64,000 nt of DNA, taken from the NCBI GenBank assembly GCA_021107435.1, contig JAIOSV010000072.1, forward strand, positions 1 to 64,000, in the 5' to 3' direction. A program made the position numbers and the translations under genes. Numbering within the stretch: position 1 is the first letter of the stretch; each line of letters begins with the position of its first letter. This document shows, piece after piece, positions 48,408 through 57,802 of the stretch. The notes under the pieces are model-generated. The model was given only the letters and a program-made list of their open reading frames with translations, did not search any database and was not told where the DNA came from. The DNA is from Candidatus Sabulitectum sp. Lineage in GTDB: Bacteria > Fermentibacterota > Fermentibacteria > Fermentibacterales > JCC-6.

Positions 48408-50392
48408 TGGCAAGAGATCGTATAGTGAAGGCCGAAATTCTCTGCCACTCCACAAAGAAGACGGATGTCCTTACCTCTCTTGAAGAGACAGGAAGTATTC
48501 ATCTGATTGATATATCAGAACTTGAGGATGCTCCGTTTTCCAGGGTTGAAGAGATTGACCGTTCTTCCCTTCATATTCTCTCTTCCTCTCTGGAGAAGAT
48601 TATTCCATTTCTCCAGGAGAGAAACCCCTCAAAGAAGCGGGTGGCAATTCCAGCGGTAACCGTGGAGGAACTGTCCAGCATGTTTCATCACGGAGAAATC
48701 GAGAAAATTGCACTGAAAGCTGCTGAAATCTCTGATGAGCTGACTAATTTATCTTCCAGAGCTGACGAAGTTCAGTGCAGGATTGATTTTGTCAGGGAGT
48801 GGACCGATCTTCCTCTGAGGTTTGATCAAGTCAGCGGTAACGGAGAGTTCACCCTTAAGGCCGGTCAGGTATCATCCAGAGAGGGATTTATTCCGCTGAA
48901 AAAGCTTGAGCAGGAAATTGATCTGTTTCACGCAATAGAGCTTTCAGGTGACAAAGCGGTGGTAATATGGCACAACAGCTGTAACGAGAGAATTGTCAGC
49001 AGCCTGACGGATTCCGGTTTTGTTACTATTGATTTTGCCGGCTATTCTTTAACTCCTGCAGAGGAACTGAAGAAACTTGGTTCAACTCTCATTGCTGTAA
49101 GGAACAGAATAAGTGAGCTTTCCTCGGAAGCTGATCTTATGGTACAAAAACTTCCTGAATTGAAAGCCCTCTCTGACGCCGTAGGGATTCAGTCTTTCCG
49201 CGAGGAAGCCACAACATCGGGAAGAGTCAGCGCATCAACTCTTTTGCTTCATTTGTGGATAAGAGAAAAGGATGTTCTCCGGTTAAGAACCAATCTGGAA
49301 AAACTGGGAGAAGTTGATTTATCTCTGGTAGACCAGGATAAGGATGAAGTTCCTCCAGTTTTTCTTTCAGAGAGCGAATCTGTGGACCCATACCTGATGC
49401 TGACAGACATGTATGGAAGGCCGGAAGGAGCAGATCCCGACCCCACGCCACTTATGGCTCCTTTCTATGCCGTTTTTTTCGGAATCTGTATAGGTGATGC
49501 CGGGTATGGCCTGGCCCTTGCTGCAGGATCAGCTATTGGATGGTACCTCACAAAGAAAAAACAGGGTAACACAAGACTTTTCAGGCTGATGTTCCAGGGA
49601 GGGCTCGCAAGTATTCTCTGGGGATTTCTTCTGGGAGGCTGGTTTGGAATGCCATTTGACACTCTTCCAAAGCTTCTGCAGGATGCAGCGATGCCATTGA
49701 ACAAACTTGTTCCCGGTTATACACGGGGAGTATCTGATGGTTTTGCCCTTTCTCAGCAGTTCCTTTACCTGACCCTCGGGTTCGGGCTGGTACAGCTTGC
49801 CTGGGGAATAATAGTAAATTTGAAGAAGCGCCTCAGAGCCGGAGAAGGAATCTCGGCTGCGGTGGACCAGACCGGTTGGATGCTTGCTCTTCTGGGGTTG
49901 TTCCCATGGCTCTTTAACCATTATTTGCTGGATGGAGCCCTCTATTCTTTGACAGGAACAGGAGATACAATCTTCCTGACCATGCTTGCTGTTGGAACGG
50001 TTCTCATTTTTATAATGGGTGGGCGAGAGGCTGAAGGTATTGGAGGAAAGGCAGGGCTGGGGGCTTACGCATGTTACGGTATAGTGAATCTTCTCGGGGA
50101 TGTTCTCAGCTACTCCAGACTTTTTGCTCTTGCGCTTTCCAGCGCGATAATAGCATCTGTGATAAATCAGATAGCCGGTATGCTCAAAGACATTCCGGTT
50201 ATTGGAATAGTGCTTACCGTACTGGTTCTGGTCGCAGGTCACCTGTTCAATCTGGCAATGGCCGCGCTAAGCGGTTTTATTCACACAGCTCGCCTGCAGT
50301 TCGTAGAGTTCTTCAGCAAATTCTATGACGGAACAGGAGCATCATTCAAGGCTTTTCGTTATGAGCCCCGATATATTAGACTAAAAAGATAG
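48407..50392 (+). CDS. V-type ATPase subunit I (membrane stator, a-subunit)
   Basis: A 661-aa protein. Residues 1-340 are a cytoplasmic coiled-coil arm that joins the peripheral stalks (IVKAEILCHSTKKTDVLTSLEETGSIHLIDI). Residues 345-640 hold about eight membrane helices: PLMAPFYAVFFGICIGDAGYGL, GGLASILWGFLLGGWFG, NLLGDVLSYSRLFALALSSAII with the essential Arg facing the rotor, and GHLFNLAMAALSGFIHTARLQFVEFFSKF. It provides the ion half-channels. Confidence 0.95.
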   Translation: MARDRIVKAEILCHSTKKTDVLTSLEETGSIHLIDISELEDAPFSRVEEIDRSSLHILSSSLEKIIPFLQERNPSKKRVAIPAVTVEELSSMFHHGEIEKIALKAAEISDELTNLSSRADEVQCRIDFVREWTDLPLRFDQVSGNGEFTLKAGQVSSREGFIPLKKLEQEIDLFHAIELSGDKAVVIWHNSCNERIVSSLTDSGFVTIDFAGYSLTPAEELKKLGSTLIAVRNRISELSSEADLMVQKLPELKALSDAVGIQSFREEATTSGRVSASTLLLHLWIREKDVLRLRTNLEKLGEVDLSLVDQDKDEVPPVFLSESESVDPYLMLTDMYGRPEGADPDPTPLMAPFYAVFFGICIGDAGYGLALAAGSAIGWYLTKKKQGNTRLFRLMFQGGLASILWGFLLGGWFGMPFDTLPKLLQDAAMPLNKLVPGYTRGVSDGFALSQQFLYLTLGFGLVQLAWGIIVNLKKRLRAGEGISAAVDQTGWMLALLGLFPWLFNHYLLDGALYSLTGTGDTIFLTMLAVGTVLIFIMGGREAEGIGGKAGLGAYACYGIVNLLGDVLSYSRLFALALSSAIIASVINQIAGMLKDIPVIGIVLTVLVLVAGHLFNLAMAALSGFIHTARLQFVEFFSKFYDGTGASFKAFRYEPRYIRLKR

Positions 50393-50429
50393 TTAAAGGG
50401 AATAGAAACAAAAACAAGGAGGAAATAAA

Positions 50430-50891
50430 TTGAACTACTTAGTTGCGTATCTGGGCGTTGCTCTTGCCTGTGCTCTTGCGGGAATCGGAAGTGCGGTAGG
50501 AGTAGGGATTGCCGCACAGGCAAGCACAGGCGTGATGAGCGTTGACCCTAAAAAATTCGGAAAACTTCTTCTTCTCTCAGCTCTTCCGGGAACTCAGGGC
50601 ATCTACGGATTTGTTATTGCCTTCCTTCTCATACAGAAGATTGCCCTTTTCACTGGTGATAACCCTCTTACAATGGTCGTTGGCTGGAAGATATTCGCGG
50701 CAGGTCTGCCTATCGCTCTTGCGGGCCTCATGTCGGGAATCCATCAGGGGAAAGTTTGTGCCGGTGGAGCAATGATGACAGCCAAGCAGCCTGATGACAG
50801 TGCCAAGGCTCTTATTCTCGCGGTATTCGTAGAGTTCTACGCTATTCTGGGATTCCTGGTTTCCTTCCTCATGCTGGGTCAGATAGGCTAG
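50430..50891 (+). CDS. V-type ATPase proteolipid subunit K (Na+-type ligands)
   Basis: A 153-aa rotor-ring subunit made of two fused helical hairpins. Hairpin 1 has SALPGTQGIYGF and no carboxylate in its second helix; hairpin 2 has GLMSGIHQGKV and the ion-binding Glu in LAVFVEFYAILGF. The T-Q, second Q and Glu set is that of the Enterococcus hirae NtpK sodium site. It is translated from TTG with an ideal AAGGAGG. Confidence 0.93.
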   Translation: MNYLVAYLGVALACALAGIGSAVGVGIAAQASTGVMSVDPKKFGKLLLLSALPGTQGIYGFVIAFLLIQKIALFTGDNPLTMVVGWKIFAAGLPIALAGLMSGIHQGKVCAGGAMMTAKQPDDSAKALILAVFVEFYAILGFLVSFLMLGQIG

Positions 50892-50901
50892 CGGGGCAGT
50901 T

Positions 50902-51489
50902 ATGTCACTTCAAGCCATACTGGCGAAGATCGAGAATGACGCAAAGATACAGGCAGAAGAAATAACTCGGTCTGCCTGTAATGAACAGAAGGAAGCTCTT
51001 CACAGAGTGAAATCCCGGATAAAGGAGAGACACCACAGGGATACAGAAAGAATTAGGAACAGGATAGAGGCAAATGCAAAGCAGATGAAGAGTCATGCCC
51101 GTCGGGAGATGGAAAAGGCTCTTCTCAGTCATCGCAGAAAAATCGTTGACAGAGTCATAACAGATTCGGTTAAAAAGATAGCATCTGCTGCGGACTACCT
51201 TGAGCTCATTGGGGTTCTTATACAGAGTTGTGATCTTCAGGGAGAGGTTGAGATTATCATCTGTGCCAATGACAAAAACAGGATAACCGAAAACTACCTT
51301 AAGAAGCTCTCCACAGACAAGCGCAAATTTGTTCTTTCTGACGAAAACCATACAGATTATGGTGGAATCCTGATGCGCTCAGGCGATATAAGCCTGAATG
51401 CCACTCTCTCTATGATTGCCGAGCTCAACCATGATTCTATGGTAATGGAGCTTTCGCGGCTTCTGCCGCTGGAGGGACAGGTGGACTAA
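50902..51489 (+). CDS. V-type ATPase subunit E (peripheral stalk)
   Basis: A 195-aa protein with an N-terminal charged coiled coil (LAKIENDAKIQAEEITRSAC, MKSHARREMEKALLSHRRKIVDRVI) and a C-terminal globular part with DYGGILMRSGDISLNATLSMI, as in the V-ATPase E family. It pairs with the G/H-like subunit to form the stator and caps the top of the A3B3 head. Confidence 0.9.
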   Translation: MSLQAILAKIENDAKIQAEEITRSACNEQKEALHRVKSRIKERHHRDTERIRNRIEANAKQMKSHARREMEKALLSHRRKIVDRVITDSVKKIASAADYLELIGVLIQSCDLQGEVEIIICANDKNRITENYLKKLSTDKRKFVLSDENHTDYGGILMRSGDISLNATLSMIAELNHDSMVMELSRLLPLEGQVD

Positions 51490-51491
51490 CA

Positions 51492-52466
51492 GTGTCAGAC
51501 AGTTCTTACGCATATGCCAGCGGCAGAGTCAGCGGCCTGGAAGAATCTCTTATCACAGAGAGAGTCTGGAATCAGCTTATTACCGCGGCGGACAGGGATG
51601 AGGTGTTGAGAATTCTGGGAGACTCCTGGTACGGAACTCTCCTTCAGGCAGAGAATGATCTTAATGGAGCTTTGAGAAGTGCGATCTGCCGTGCAGAAGG
51701 GGAGCTTGCAGAACTTTCAAATGATAAGGTATTCACTCAGGGTATTCTCCTCAGGCGAGATGTCAGAAATGCAAGATATCTCTGGAAAAACCTTGCAGAT
51801 GGTGGCGACGGCGATGTTGAAGTAGAACCTTCGGGAATGATTTCTGTAGATGACATAAAAAAGGTATGGGGAGACAGCAGTATTGTTGATTCTCTGCCAA
51901 TTCAATTCAGGGAGTCACTTGAGGAGATTCAGGCTCTTCCCTTTCCATCTGTTGCAGAACTTGATTCAGCTCTTGACAGACTTGCCGCAAGGGTTGAAGC
52001 GGACAATCTGGGAAAACTGGAGGAACCTGTTGGAAGTATCCCTGCAGTTAAGATTGAATTGAGGAACTTTCTCACGGCAGCCAGGTGCAGAAGTGAAGAA
52101 ATGACTCCCGCTACAGTTGAAGAAATTATGCTGAACGGAGGGTATCACACTCCTTCAGATATAGCTGAAGCAGTAAGAATCAACAGACTCGCAGCTCTTC
52201 TCGGAGAAAAGGCAGGTTTCGAAAAAGTCGCGGCAGCGCTTGATAAGGGACTGGAGTCGGGATCTTTCCTTGCGTTTCAGAGGGAGAGTGACCGGATGAT
52301 ACTGGATATTCTGGAAAGAGCTTCCGGGAAAATGTTCAGCCCGGGGCCTCTTGCCGCTTATGTTCTTCGCAGGGAGCTTGAAGCTTCCCATTTGAAAATG
52401 ATAGCTGCCGGTAAGGCAGCCGGTATTGACTCCAGGCGTCTCAGCGCCAGGGTTCCCAGAGGATAG
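51492..52466 (+). CDS. V-type ATPase subunit C (rotor cap)
   Basis: A 324-aa helical protein (SDSSYAYASGRVSGLEESLI, LLRRDVRNARYLWKNL, PGPLAAYVLRRELEASHLKMI) of the V/A-ATPase C (d) family, which plugs the proteolipid ring and holds the D/F shaft. It starts at GTG just after subunit E. Length and operon place are standard. Confidence 0.9.
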   Translation: MSDSSYAYASGRVSGLEESLITERVWNQLITAADRDEVLRILGDSWYGTLLQAENDLNGALRSAICRAEGELAELSNDKVFTQGILLRRDVRNARYLWKNLADGGDGDVEVEPSGMISVDDIKKVWGDSSIVDSLPIQFRESLEEIQALPFPSVAELDSALDRLAARVEADNLGKLEEPVGSIPAVKIELRNFLTAARCRSEEMTPATVEEIMLNGGYHTPSDIAEAVRINRLAALLGEKAGFEKVAAALDKGLESGSFLAFQRESDRMILDILERASGKMFSPGPLAAYVLRRELEASHLKMIAAGKAAGIDSRRLSARVPRG

Positions 52467-52474
52467 GAGTAAGT

Positions 52475-52807
52475 ATGGCGGAAAAGGGCAGAACAGCCTT
52501 CATTGGTGATGCTGATTCCGTGCTGGGTTTCCGGGCTCTTGGAGTGGAAACATATACACCGGAATCGGGATTTGAAGCTGTTAAAATATTCAAGTCCCTG
52601 GTGAAGGAAAAAGTATCAGTGATAATGATCACCGAGGATATGCTGGATTACCTCCAGAGTGAAGTAGATGAGGTTGTCAGTATGCCGATTCCTGCCGTTG
52701 TGGTTTTACCCGGAGTTTCCGGGTCGAAACACAGAGGAGAGGACACGATCAGAAACCTGATCATCAGAGCCGTAGGTGTTGACCTGATGGCGGAGGATGA
52801 GCAGTGA
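52475..52807 (+). CDS. V-type ATPase subunit F
   Basis: A 110-aa alpha/beta protein: TAFIGDADSVLGFRALGVETY at the start and the VVSMPIPAVVVLPG strand, as in V/A-type F subunits, which bind subunit D in the central shaft. It has GGAGTAAG before the ATG. Its end lies about 13 bases before the chosen subunit A start. Confidence 0.92.
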   Translation: MAEKGRTAFIGDADSVLGFRALGVETYTPESGFEAVKIFKSLVKEKVSVIMITEDMLDYLQSEVDEVVSMPIPAVVVLPGVSGSKHRGEDTIRNLIIRAVGVDLMAEDEQ

Positions 52808-52820
52808 GTCGGAGGAAGCA

Positions 52821-54587
52821 ATGATACATGGCAGGATTGACAAGATAGCCGGTCCGCTGGTGGTTGCCACCGGAATGACTGAAGCAAAGATGTTTGATGT
52901 GGTCTTTGTTTCAGACTATCGGCTGATCGGTGAAATTATAGAATTAAAGGGGGACAAAGCTTCAATTCAGGTTTATGAAGAAACCGGAGGCCTGAAGCCT
53001 GGAGATCCTGTTTATCAGACAGGTCATCCTCTTTCGGTACAGCTTGGACCGGGGCTGCTGACATCTATTTATGACGGGATTCAGCGGCCACTGGATAAAG
53101 TCAGGGAACAGGCTGGAGACTGGATTACAAGAGGGATCAATATTCCGGGGCTTGACCATGATAAACTCTGGCTATTTACTCCTGAGCTGGAAGCAGGGGC
53201 AGAAGTTTCCGGTGGTGAGCTTATTGGTATTGTTCCCGAGACCGAGCTTATCGATCACAAAATAATGGTTCCCCCTGGGATCAGTGGCGAGGTAACATTT
53301 GTGATTGAACAGGGAAACTACAACATCGAAACTGTGGTTGCCACGGTAAAAAGCGAGGCAGGAAAAGTCACAGAGTTGAAAATGTATCAGGAATGGCCGG
53401 TGCGCCGCTCAAGACCGGTTACAACGAAACTTGCCCCCGAGGAGCCGCTCATTACAGGTCAGAGAGTTATTGATACCTTTTTCCCTGTAGGCAAGGGAGG
53501 AACGGCATGTGTTCCCGGGCCTTTCGGCAGTGGGAAAACTGTTATTCAGCATCAGCTCGCCAAATGGGCAGATACTGAAATTGTTGTTTATGTGGGATGC
53601 GGAGAACGCGGCAATGAAATGACCGATGTTCTTCAGGAATTCCCGGAGCTTAAGGATCCCAAATCAGGCAAGCCCCTGATCCTGAAAACCGTTCTTGTTG
53701 CCAACACCTCCAATATGCCGGTTGCAGCCCGTGAGGCAAGCGTGTACACTGGAATAACCGTTGCCGAGTACTTCCGGGATATGGGATATTCTGTTGCGCT
53801 CATGGCAGATTCAACCAGCCGCTGGGCTGAAGCTATGAGGGAGATGTCAGGAAGACTGGAGGAGATGCCCGGAGAAGAGGGTTACCCCGCTTACCTGGGA
53901 ACCCGCATCGCCGAGTTTTATGAAAGAGCCGGCAAGGTTCAGTGTCTCGGCGGAGAGAGAATAGGTGAACTTACAGTTATTGGTGCAGTAAGCCCTGCGG
54001 GTGGTGATTTGTCCGACCCTGTGGTTCAGGCGACTCTCCGCGTGGTTAAGGTTTTCTGGAGTTTGCAGGCAGAGCTTGCCTATATGCGTCATTTTCCGGC
54101 TATCGGCTGGCTGGACAGCTACAGCCTGTACACCAAGAACCTTAAGCCGTATTTCGATAAAAACTTTGGTATAAGCTGGGTACTTGCAGTCAGGAAATCA
54201 ATGGCTCTTTTGCAGGATGAGTCAAATCTTCTTGAGATCGCCCGCCTGGTGGGAGCTGAAAGTCTCTCCCCGGAGGATCAGCTGATTCTCTTTACATCCA
54301 GAAGTCTTCGAGAAGACTTCCTCCACCAGAATGCTTTCCATCCCATCGACACTTTTGCTTCCAGCAGAAAGCAGCAGCTTATGCTGGATACAATTCTGCA
54401 TACCTATAACGAGATGACCAGAGCTATTGAAGCGGATGTGCATCCGAGGGCTATTTTTGATTTTCCATTGTCGGAAGACATAGCCAAGATGCGTTACCTG
54501 CCCGAAGAAGACATAGAGCAGATCAATGATCTGCAGAAGAAAATCACCAAAGCTGTTAATGAGAAAATACAGCTTGAAACCGCTTAG
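52821..54587 (+). CDS. V-type ATPase catalytic subunit A
   Basis: A 588-aa catalytic subunit. It has Walker A VPGPFGSGKTVIQHQL, the A-subunit-specific insert after the N-terminal barrel, CGERGNEMTDVL, and SVALMADSTSRWAEAMREMSGRLEEMPGEEGYPAYL. ATG 52821 (MIHGRIDKIAGPLV) has GGAGG five bases ahead and fits the family start; the track ATG at 52797 lies within subunit F. Three copies alternate with subunit B to hydrolyse or make ATP. Confidence 0.97.
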   Translation: MIHGRIDKIAGPLVVATGMTEAKMFDVVFVSDYRLIGEIIELKGDKASIQVYEETGGLKPGDPVYQTGHPLSVQLGPGLLTSIYDGIQRPLDKVREQAGDWITRGINIPGLDHDKLWLFTPELEAGAEVSGGELIGIVPETELIDHKIMVPPGISGEVTFVIEQGNYNIETVVATVKSEAGKVTELKMYQEWPVRRSRPVTTKLAPEEPLITGQRVIDTFFPVGKGGTACVPGPFGSGKTVIQHQLAKWADTEIVVYVGCGERGNEMTDVLQEFPELKDPKSGKPLILKTVLVANTSNMPVAAREASVYTGITVAEYFRDMGYSVALMADSTSRWAEAMREMSGRLEEMPGEEGYPAYLGTRIAEFYERAGKVQCLGGERIGELTVIGAVSPAGGDLSDPVVQATLRVVKVFWSLQAELAYMRHFPAIGWLDSYSLYTKNLKPYFDKNFGISWVLAVRKSMALLQDESNLLEIARLVGAESLSPEDQLILFTSRSLREDFLHQNAFHPIDTFASSRKQQLMLDTILHTYNEMTRAIEADVHPRAIFDFPLSEDIAKMRYLPEEDIEQINDLQKKITKAVNEKIQLETA

Positions 54588-54598
54588 GAGGTTGAGAA

Positions 54599-56002
54599 AT
54601 GATACGGGAGTACAAAACGACCGTGGAGATATCCGGCCCCCTGATGCTGGTGGATCGGGTTTCGGATGTCAGTTTTGAGGAGCTTGTAGAGATAGAGCTT
54701 TCCAGCGGAGAGCTTCGTCACGGAAAAGTTCTTGAGATCGACAGTAGAAGAGCCCTTGTTCAGTTATTCGAGGGTTCCAGTGGTACAGATCTTGAAACAA
54801 GCAAAATCCGGTTTCTTGGCAAGGGAGTCGAGCTGGGAGTTTCCACAGAGATGCTGGGTAGAATTTTCGATGGACAGGGTCGTCCGAGAGCTCCATTTGA
54901 TAATGATCCTCCCATTGTTCCCGAGAAGATGAACAACATAAATGGAGCACCCATCAATCCCTATGCTCGAGATTATCCTGCGGAGTTCATTGAAACCGGA
55001 TTTAGTTCCATTGATGGCATCAACACGCTGGTGAGAGGCCAGAAGCTTCCTATCTTCAGCGCCAACGGCTTGCCTCACGGTATTCTGGCTGCCCAGATCG
55101 CCAGACAGGCAAAGGTTATGGGCGGTGATGACAACTTTGCCGTTGTCTTTGCCGCAATGGGAATAACCTTTGAGGAAGCTGATTTCTTCATCAAGGACTT
55201 CAGAGCCACAGGAGCTATGGACAGAGCAGTCGTATTCCTTAACCTTGCAGATGATCCCGCTATTGAAAGAATAAGCACACCCAGAATGGCACTTACGGCA
55301 GCCGAGTATCTTGCTTACGAAAGGGACATGCACATTCTGGTTATTATGACAGACATGACAAACTACTGTGATGCTCTTCGTGAGATAAGCGCAGCAAGGC
55401 GCGAGGTTCCAGGTCGCAGAGGTTACCCGGGTTACCTTTACACAGATCTTGCATCTCTGTATGAGCGTGCCGGCAGAATTAAGGAGAGAAAGGGTTCAAT
55501 AACCCAGATCCCCATTCTTACAATGCCCGAGGATGACAAGACCCACCCGATTCCAGATCTTACCGGCTACATCACGGAAGGGCAGCTCATTCTCAGCAGG
55601 GAGCTGCACAAGAAGGGTATCTATCCGCCTATGGATGTGATGGAATCTCTCAGCCGATTGAAAGACAAGGGAATTGGCGAGGGTAAAACCAGAGAGGATC
55701 ATGCTGATCTTTTCAATCAGCTTATGGCAGCATACTCTGCAGGTAAAAACGCAAGAGAGCTTTCAGTAATTCTAGGAGTGGCGGCACTCAGCGAGATTGA
55801 CAGAAAGTATCTCCACTTTGCGGCAGAGTACGAAAAACGCTACATCAGTCAGGATGAGCACGAGGACAGGGGTATCGTCGAAACCCTTGATCTCGGCTGG
55901 GAGCTTCTCAAGTTGCTTCCAAGAACAGAGATGAAACGTATTCGTCCGGAAAACCTGGACAAATACTGGCCGGTAAAAGAGAGCAATGCTGATGGCGATT
56001 GA
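54599..56002 (+). CDS. V-type ATPase regulatory subunit B
   Basis: A 467-aa non-catalytic subunit: [51 protein letters not shown] (no P-loop), [20 protein letters not shown], and [22 protein letters not shown]. It completes the nucleotide sites between A and B. GGAGG precedes the ATG by 7 bases, just after subunit A. Confidence 0.97.
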   Translation: MIREYKTTVEISGPLMLVDRVSDVSFEELVEIELSSGELRHGKVLEIDSRRALVQLFEGSSGTDLETSKIRFLGKGVELGVSTEMLGRIFDGQGRPRAPFDNDPPIVPEKMNNINGAPINPYARDYPAEFIETGFSSIDGINTLVRGQKLPIFSANGLPHGILAAQIARQAKVMGGDDNFAVVFAAMGITFEEADFFIKDFRATGAMDRAVVFLNLADDPAIERISTPRMALTAAEYLAYERDMHILVIMTDMTNYCDALREISAARREVPGRRGYPGYLYTDLASLYERAGRIKERKGSITQIPILTMPEDDKTHPIPDLTGYITEGQLILSRELHKKGIYPPMDVMESLSRLKDKGIGEGKTREDHADLFNQLMAAYSAGKNARELSVILGVAALSEIDRKYLHFAAEYEKRYISQDEHEDRGIVETLDLGWELLKLLPRTEMKRIRPENLDKYWPVKESNADGD

Positions 56003-56621
56003 AGTAAAAGCAACCAGGATGGAGATGCTTCAGCTTAAGAAGCGTCTCAAGCTGGCACAGAAAGGTCACAAGCTTCTAAAAGACAAGCTTGACGAGCTTA
56101 TGCGTCAGTTCAAGATCCTGATCGGTCACTACGAGGGAGCAAGAGCAAAGCTGGAGAATCAGCTTGAAACTGCCTATGGAGAGTTCCTCTTCGCCCGGGC
56201 AGCCATGGAGGAAGAGGGACTTCTTGACGCTCTTCGCTATCCGGGTGCCAGGGCTGTTGTTGAGTCATCAACAAGAAGAGTAATGAACCTTACCCTTCCG
56301 GTATTCAAGGTCTCCATTGAGGGAAAAGTCAGGAACTACGGAATGTTCGATACTCCTCCGGAACTTGATGAGGCCCTTGAGGTTTACAAGAAGGTTCTTC
56401 CGGAGATCATTCGTCTTGCTGAGCAGGAGAAGGCCATTATCCTTATCGCCCAGGAAATTGACAGTACCAGGCGCAGAGTGAATTCACTGGAGTATGTGAT
56501 GATTCCCGAGATTAAACAGGCTATAAGATATATTCGTCTCAAGCTTGATGAAATGGAGAGGGGTAACACAACCCGCCTCATGAAGGTCAAAGAGATGGTA
56601 GAGGCCAATCGGGCCTACTGA
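55986..56621 (+). CDS. V-type ATPase central-shaft subunit D
   Basis: A 211-aa protein made of two long helices with a short central sheet: [34 protein letters not shown] at the N-terminus and [43 protein letters not shown] at the C-terminus, the D (gamma-like) pattern. It overlaps subunit B by 17 bases; ATG 55992 is an equally possible start. It is last gene of the operon, closed by a hairpin. Confidence 0.95.
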   Translation: MLMAIEVKATRMEMLQLKKRLKLAQKGHKLLKDKLDELMRQFKILIGHYEGARAKLENQLETAYGEFLFARAAMEEEGLLDALRYPGARAVVESSTRRVMNLTLPVFKVSIEGKVRNYGMFDTPPELDEALEVYKKVLPEIIRLAEQEKAIILIAQEIDSTRRRVNSLEYVMIPEIKQAIRYIRLKLDEMERGNTTRLMKVKEMVEANRAY

Positions 56622-56628
56622 TTTCCAC

Positions 56629-56667
56629 GAACAAAAGGGGAATCCGAAAAAGAATCCCCTTTTGTTC
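56629..56667. terminator. Bidirectional terminator after the V-ATPase operon
   Basis: A perfect 13-bp stem, GAACAAAAGGGGA / TCCCCTTTTGTTC, with a 13-base loop lies between the convergent subunit D and TrmB-like genes. The stem supplies a T-rich 3' arm in each direction. Confidence 0.7.
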
Positions 56668-56668
56668 A

Positions 56669-57508
56669 TCAAAGTGATTTAAGAAGTTTCATCAGAGCAA
56701 CGGTTCCGGGGTCGTCCACCCCGTAATTTATCCATAGCCTGTCCAGCTCTGCCTTAACCAGTTCAAGAGTTGGTTTTTCTCCAAACATCAGTGTGATTCT
56801 GTACAGCATGGCTTTGTTCAAATAGCCCTGGTAAATACATGGAGCTATAAAGGGATTTTTACTCCATACAGCCTGATGCACATATGCCTCACCTTCTGCC
56901 AGTATTGATATCAGATATTCGATGCCATCAACAAGAACCACCAGCCAGTCTCCAGGCCAGTCGAGTTTGCAGCTTCGTATGATATCACAACCCTCGAAAG
57001 TTGAATCTTCATCATGGCAATGCAGAAGAACGGTCACTCCACGGCTGGCAGCGGCCTCGATTGGTTCCCGGAGTCTTCCCATTGGAAGGGTATCGGCGTC
57101 GATCAGCAGATTGAATTTCGCGGAAGCTATCATTGCTGCTGCTTTGGCGTATACCTGATTAACGTTGACAAGACGGTACACGCCTTCTTCGGGAGGAGCA
57201 GTAGACAAGTTCTGCAGCTCCTTGCTGAGTTTTTCTCCTGTGTCCTTCAGACTGTAAATCTGTTGATTTATGTACTCTTTAATGGGAAGGGCGGAATAGA
57301 GACGGCTTTTCCCGCTGTCATCAAGAAGAACAGCACCTCCTGCTTCAAGAGTCTCAAGGATCTTGTAGGTATTTGGAACAGGTTTGCCAAGGGCTTTTGC
57401 AACCTTGTATCCTGTGCTGCCGGGGTCTCTTACAAGTGCCATATACACCTGTGCCTCTATAGCGGAGAAGCCCACTTTTCGAAGCAGTTCATTTAATTTT
57501 TCAGACAG
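56669..57508 (-). CDS. TrmB-family transcriptional regulator
   Basis: A 279-aa protein. The winged helix is GFSAIEAQVYMALVRDPGSTGYKVAKALGKPVPNTYKILETLEAGGAV, the TrmB N-terminal domain, followed by a short coiled coil (ISLK-type helix around YSLKDTGEKLSKELQNL) and a C-terminal effector-like domain resembling the phospholipase-D-like fold (NLLIDADTLPMGRLREPIEAAASRGV). The track begins at GTG 57475, but CTG 57508 has AAGGGG before it and restores the usual first helix (SEKLNELLRK). Targets are unknown; it is not obviously tied to the V-ATPase, which is convergent. Confidence 0.8.
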   Translation of the reverse strand: MSEKLNELLRKVGFSAIEAQVYMALVRDPGSTGYKVAKALGKPVPNTYKILETLEAGGAVLLDDSGKSRLYSALPIKEYINQQIYSLKDTGEKLSKELQNLSTAPPEEGVYRLVNVNQVYAKAAAMIASAKFNLLIDADTLPMGRLREPIEAAASRGVTVLLHCHDEDSTFEGCDIIRSCKLDWPGDWLVVLVDGIEYLISILAEGEAYVHQAVWSKNPFIAPCIYQGYLNKAMLYRITLMFGEKPTLELVKAELDRLWINYGVDDPGTVALMKLLKSL

Positions 57509-57570
57509 ATCATTCCCCTTCCGTTATCCACGGACAATACAGAATGAGGTTCTCTGTTGTCCAGAACCTT

Positions 57571-57791
57571 CTATCTCAGCATTGTGATTCTGTCCACAGA
57601 GCTGTCTCCCGAATCGGATTCAACCCTGATGTAGTAAATGCCTGTTTCTACAGGAGAGCCGTCAGTCGCGCATCCATTCCAGCGGGTGCCCAGAATCCAG
57701 TTGCTACTGTGTACTGTTCAAATCCGCCTGCCGCAGCAATCGAAAAACATAGAACCATAACAGTTTCACTTAGCTGAATCCATTGTTTCAT
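57571..57791 (-). pseudogene. Frameshifted remnant of a secreted protein with C-terminal sorting tail
   Basis: From ATG 57791 (AAAGGA upstream) comes a signal-like start, MKQWIQLSETVMVLCFSIAAAGG, that runs to a TAG at 57648. In another frame of the same strand, after a TGA at 57718, lies the typical tail NWILGTRWNGCATDGSPVETG followed by IYYIRVESDSGDSS and a stop at 57571. This is a FlgD/T9SS-type C-terminus. The body between is gone. I read it as a deleted and frameshifted copy, 12 bases after the FG-GAP gene. Confidence 0.6.
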
Positions 57792-57802
57792 AACGATTCC
57801 TT

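Noticed and set aside
49529-50242. 237-aa minus-strand ORF
   Set aside because: Antisense of V-ATPase subunit I membrane helices; no start signals.
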